NCBI RefSeq assembly: GCF_026213295.1
Contig: NC_079425.1
Coordinates: 15,101,188-15,165,187, forward strand
Length of the DNA: 64,000 bases
Reading direction: 5' to 3'
Source: Gadus chalcogrammus
Lineage: Eukaryota; Chordata; Actinopteri; Gadiformes; Gadidae
Part shown: positions 54,901 through 64,000 of the stretch, piece after piece
How the letters are laid out: every line of letters begins with the position of its first letter
How positions within the stretch are numbered: the stretch's first letter is position 1
Notes under the pieces: generated by a model
Told to the model about the DNA's origin: nothing
Database searches by the model: none
The model's input: the letters and a program-made list of their open reading frames with translations, nothing else
Program-made: the position numbers and the translations under genes

Positions 54901-56893
54901 GTTTCTGATATTTGGCAAACACATTTTTTGGACCTCTTTAAATACTATGTACATTCACATGAAGTAACTGATGTTGCTTTAAATATATTTATATGTATCT
55001 ATATTATATGATACCCTATGGGCAGTTGCTGAGGTACCATTCAGTAGCTGAATTAGTTTCATATTGCACCTCTGTCCTCTCATCCTCTTACAATGCGAGC
55101 AATACAAAATATTCTACAAGAGGAGGAATTTCATCTCATTAATATAGATACAACAAATCAAACAATAAGTACGTGAGGCTTTCCTTTCATGAAAGAGTCT
55201 TCTTGATCTGCTTTCACAGCTGAGCCCGAACCAAACAAATGAAATAACTGATAAGAAAAATAAAAGAAAGTGAACAAAATGAATTGTCTCTCTGGAGTCA
55301 AAAGACGGCAGCGCTGGTGAACGTCAGCGACACAAGACATTGAGCAAAAAATGTAATGAGAAAAGTGAGGGAGAATATGTACACAAAGGATTGATCCCTT
55401 TCCACCCAACTGCTCAGAGGCGCGGTCCAAAGCTGGGGTTAGGGGTTGGGGTTGTATGACTGGGGACGACACGGGAGGTAGGAGGACTATAGAGGAGAAC
55501 CAAGTCAGTCGCTTACTTTTACATGCTTTGGTAAAAGTGGGAGAGAATGAAAGATCTCCTTTTTCAGCGTAGCATTATATAAAAGAAAATGTCAGTCAAC
55601 TTATAAACAAGAGGTTCCAATTTTCCATCTTCCACTCTTTGCAACGCTTCCTTTGACAAAAGGGTTTGTTTTTAGGTTTTTGGGAAGCTCCTTGTTCTCC
55701 GCCTTGTGACTTCGACAGAGCAGCCTCTTCATTACTATCTTTTCATTTGGATTGTGTTTGAAAAAAAAAAATTCAGCATCACAAACACTGCAGCCGACCA
55801 GCATGCAGCCATCTTCACGCCAATGTTCTCTGTGTTCTCCAGCACTGCCGTACTGTCCAAGTAGGTCAGACACAGTGCGACTCTGATTACAGGACTCCAG
55901 CACCGGCTCTCCTATGCTGGCCGGTCAGCAGAGGACGTGCGGTTGACGTTTGGTTTTAAAGATGAGTGCTCCTCCTTTGTCCTTATTTTTCACTTTGGCA
56001 GTGTAATACAAAGTTTGGATCATCGTTATTATTATTATTCTTTCTTTTTTTTTCATTATATTTGAAATCATTTGGGTTCACCGTGGTGTGGAGAGGTCTG
56101 GTGTCGATTCTTGGCTCACTAGCAAGGTAGTTGATAGCTTAAAAATAATTTATTATCATCGGCAATATCGCTACTAGTTTTCCTTCAGAATATTTGGAGT
56201 TTTCTTCAACGAGATCCCTTAAAGCCAAAGAAAGACATTTCAGATCGATATTTAGTCGAGTCTCTGTTGAACCTAAAACCATTTCAAAGACTGTCTCTTA
56301 CTTATCTCCTTACAGATGCCATACAGGAAGTGCCAACACTAAGAGGGGAATAAATAGCTAGTGCACATGTTGGTTTCGGCCTCTCTGACACACATTCTCT
56401 GGTGCTGAATTAAAGGGCTGTTCTGTCCAAGCGCTTCTTGATGTTGGCTGAACTGTGAGGAAGAGTGTTCCCTGCGCCAGGCTATGGTCTCACTATTATC
56501 TTCATGATATTTTACATAAAGACTCATATCATCTGCAAACCAGATGAGGTGAGAGAGAGCGAGCAGTCTGTGGCGAGAGCTGTAGGTGTCAGCATGTGTG
56601 TGAGGACTCATAATGCTTTGAAGCTTGAGATAAGCGATGGAGGACGAATCTTGGACCAGACAAAAGTTCTCAACAGAGCTCTCTCCAAGAGAAAGGGGAG
56701 GAAGGAGTCGGAGGCACGGGGAGGGATTAGTAGTGAATTGAGAGGGCTAGAGGGGGCTGTGGGTTCCTCTGTTTGGTTTTCTATGGAGTGTGGGCACTGT
56801 AGCAGCCGTTTCTAGAGGGGCACACAATGTGGGGGTCAGCAGGGATGGTGGTCAAGGTCCGGGGACGTGAGGGGGAGGGCGCGTAGCCCGGTG
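51975..56893 (-). other. cbfa2t3: Probable long 3' UTR of cbfa2t3 and pabpn1l upstream flank
   Basis: About 4.9 kb after the cbfa2t3 stop hold no conserved reading frame, few repeats and several AT-rich stretches. That is more consistent with a long 3' UTR than with repeat-filled intergenic DNA. A minus-strand ATTAAA at 51993-51998 is a candidate end. The true cleavage site is not determined. Confidence 0.4.
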
Positions 56894-63509
<6,616 letters not shown>

Positions 63510-63827
63510 CTGGGGGAGAGGGGGCGGGGTTAGGCTGCTGTACCTTCTCGTGTGGGAGTCTAACTTTTTACTTTTTTTCAAATTAATCCTGCATCATTAC
63601 ATTCAATCAATCAAACTCTCCGTTTTGTCTAACTTACATTTAAATAAATCTATGTACAACGCGTTGTGGTGACAGCTGTAGGAAAATGGATTGTATAATA
63701 CAACTTTTGCCTCATTCTCCATGTTGCAAATAAGTATTTAACACATTGGTGACTATTATATATTAATACTATTATGATAACCATTTGTACAGCCACACAA
63801 AAGTACACACAGGTATCCATCACCCCC

Positions 63828-64000
63828 TGCTCTGTCTAGCTCTACCTCACTATAACTCCATCACCCCCTGCTCTGTCTAGCTCAACCTCCATCACCCCCT
63901 GCTCTGTCTAGCTCTACCTCACTTTAACTCCATCACCCCCTGCTCTGTCTAGCTCTACCTCACTATAACTCCATCACCCCCTGCTCTTTCTAGCTCACCA
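63828..64000. repeat. Minisatellite of about 41-bp units at the right edge
   Basis: Repeats of CCATCACCCCCTGCTCTGTC followed by TAGCTCTACCTCACTATAAC; about four copies are visible and one is shortened. The array continues beyond the window, inside a cbfa2t3 intron. Confidence 0.9.

Overview
The window is vertebrate nuclear DNA, almost certainly from a ray-finned (teleost) fish. The genes have short conserved coding exons with GT-AG introns. Their protein sequences are close to the human orthologues I know. The non-coding DNA is full of fish-type repeats: very long CA/TG microsatellites, hAT and MITE elements, an L2-like LINE and tRNA-derived SINEs. I cannot name the species.

Layout: positions 1-7781 are intron 1 of cmtm4 (+ strand), whose last three coding exons lie at 7782-14024. 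A complete cmtm3 (- strand, 5 coding exons, 17715-20458) meets it tail to tail. A complete galns (- strand, 14 coding exons, 22094-45410) follows. It shares a 276-bp head-to-head promoter with a complete trappc2l (+ strand, 5 exons, 45687-48102). pabpn1l (- strand, 6 exons, 48917-51284) converges on trappc2l. The 3' part of cbfa2t3 (- strand, 56894-63509) runs off the right edge.

The gene order galns-trappc2l-pabpn1l-cbfa2t3 is that of human 16q24.3. The convergent cmtm3/cmtm4 pair is that of the human 16q21-q22 CMTM cluster. Here the two blocks are side by side. The genes are not one pathway: two MARVEL-domain membrane proteins, a lysosomal sulfatase, a TRAPP vesicle-tethering subunit, a nuclear poly(A)-binding protein and an ETO-family corepressor.

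The most interesting observations are a perfect CLEAR 10-mer and a perfect CRE in the galns/trappc2l promoter; a possible undescribed 54-nt in-frame cassette exon in cbfa2t3, followed in the same intron by mutually complementary GA and CU tracts; a galns splice acceptor whose pyrimidine tract is replaced by about 55 UG repeats; a MITE that landed in an L2 reverse transcriptase and left a 3-bp duplication whose removal restores the reading frame; and a nested hAT/MITE pair. Nothing prokaryotic, no CRISPR array, no rRNA and no intact tRNA gene was seen.
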